The position numbers and the translations under genes are program-made. This document shows, one piece after another, positions 63,032-64,000 of a stretch of 64,000 nucleotides of DNA (position 1 is the first letter of the stretch; each line of letters opens with the position of its first letter). The DNA comes from Rhineura floridana (lineage: Eukaryota > Chordata > Lepidosauria > Squamata > Rhineuridae). The DNA lies in NCBI RefSeq assembly GCF_030035675.1, contig NC_084482.1, positions 229,406,943 to 229,470,942 of the forward strand. Direction: 5' to 3'. The notes beneath the pieces were generated by a model. It saw nothing but the letters and a program-made list of their open reading frames with translations. It was not told the origin of the DNA and ran no database searches.

Positions 63032-64000
63032 GTCAGAAAGAGAGATCCCACCCAAGCGAAGTTGCCACAGCATGGAGATGGCAGCCGGCAGAAGAGAGGG
63101 AGCAGCTGGGGGTCCGGGGAGTTGCCAAAGGGGGCTGCCATGCTCTGTGTCAGTGGAAGCATCCGGTAGAGGATGAATGACTCTCAGCAGCCACAGGGGC
63201 TCCCTCACCCAAGAGAAGACCTTCCTCCAGGCCTGCAACCTTCAGCGTTTGGGGACCCACATCTCCAAGGAGCCACACTTACTTTGCATCTAGAATACTT
63301 CCTTCCCAGTGAATGGGAATCACCCTCCAAAGGGCTTTGCCATAGTGTGGGGGGATGGGGATGGGCGTCATCCTGCCCAGAGGATGCTCAGATCTCAGCA
63401 CTGGCCTTTCAGTCTCCTGGGTCACATGTTGAAGGTCACTGAGGGAGCACTTCTCTTGTTTCCAAAGGGAAACAGCCAACAGAGCTCTGTGCCCGATGCT
63501 GGCTGTGTGTCACAACAGGGACCACACCTGGCCTGGCCAGATTTCAGTGTGTTACACTCTTACACGTACAGAGTTTGTCTGCTTTAATCATCCTCTTGCC
63601 ATATTCACCTCTGACTTCTTCAGTGCTGAGTCCCAAGGACTCCTCTCCTGTTGAAGCTAATCAGGATGTGATGAAATATCAGGTTTCACTGAAGGTGCCC
63701 ACAAGTGAGAGCAATGTGTGGGGTGTGGCATGTATGGGCCCTGTGTCCCTAACCTTCACTCCCAAACCTAAATCCTGCAACAATATTTATGTGCCAAGGA
63801 AACCCACATTTTGCTACAAAGACTTTACTTTTTTTACACACCTTTTTCTGCTTCAAAGAACTTTGCTTTTTCAGACGTGCCATGTGACTGAAAAGGGAGA
63901 TTTTATACAGAGATAGTCAGTGGTGGAGGGATGTCTATCCACTAGAAAGACAGGGTGGGGAATGTTAGCCATAAAAACTGGAGGAGAAAAGGGATCTCTG
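63032..64000 (+). other. 3' flank/possible 3' UTR of the class II alpha gene
   Basis: No coding domain seen. From 63822 it matches 15431 onward in copy A up to the window edge. Polyadenylation site not identified. Confidence 0.5.

Overview
The window reads as a squamate reptile (lizard-type) genome. The evidence is the repeat set: Sauria-type SINEs with an RTE/BovB-related tail, RTE-BovB LINEs, several CR1 subfamilies ending in TTCTTATG or ATTCTATG repeats, L2, L1, a Vingi/jockey-like LINE, a Penelope-like repeat, hAT MITEs and LTR fossils. Two host gene families are mixed into them: MHC class II alpha-chain exons and KRAB/C2H2 zinc-finger (ZNF) exons. No species can be named from sequence alone.

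The main structure is a segmental duplication, copies A and B. A 1-4189 matches B 45961-50258 (CR1 inside L2, RTE, foldback, SINE, pyrimidine minisatellite, exon-like cassette). A 6243-8650 matches B 56433-58400 (zinc-finger exons). A 12540-15430 matches B 59604-62488 (class II alpha TM exon and alpha-2 exon). A 15431 onward resumes B at 63822. By eye the copies are about 97-99% identical, and the order is the same. Each copy has its own later changes: a copia fossil, an ERV env fossil and a CR1 insertion in A; a solo LTR, an RTE, a CR1-to-class II junction and a retained TM/cytoplasmic exon in B.

Region by region. 1-6.2 kb: repeats and the copia fossil. 6.5-9.3 kb: a 23-finger C2H2 exon broken by CR1. 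9.5-15.4 kb: ERV env fossil, LTR-like repeats and class II alpha exons. 15.4-20.4 kb: repeat debris with no gene seen. 20.4-31.05 kb: a 5'-truncated Vingi-like LINE carrying a CR1 and a near full-length L1, with exact target-site duplications around the host LINE and the L1. 31.2-41.4 kb: the 5' part of a KRAB-ZNF gene, with a GC-rich start, one KRAB-A exon with a frameshift, and six KRAB-B-like exons, the last three in a roughly 1-kb tandem triplication that includes a Penelope-like repeat. 42-56.4 kb: L2, CR1, RTE, the B copy of the left block, a solo LTR and a LINE ORF1-like remnant carrying a PIP-box-like motif. 56.7-58.4 kb: the B zinc-finger exon (11 clean fingers, then degenerate ones). 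59.6-63.0 kb: class II alpha exons.

How the parts could work together: the KRAB-A exon, every KRAB-B exon and the B zinc-finger exon lie on the + strand with compatible phase-1 splice junctions, so one KRAB-ZNF transcription unit from about 31.3 to 57.8 kb with alternative B boxes is possible, though the KRAB-A frameshift argues against a normal KRAB domain. The class II alpha exons form no complete gene here: I see no convincing signal-peptide or alpha-1 exon next to them. Exon-like cassettes at 4.0, 17.8, 50.1 and 53.8 kb may be decayed alpha-1 exons, but this is uncertain.
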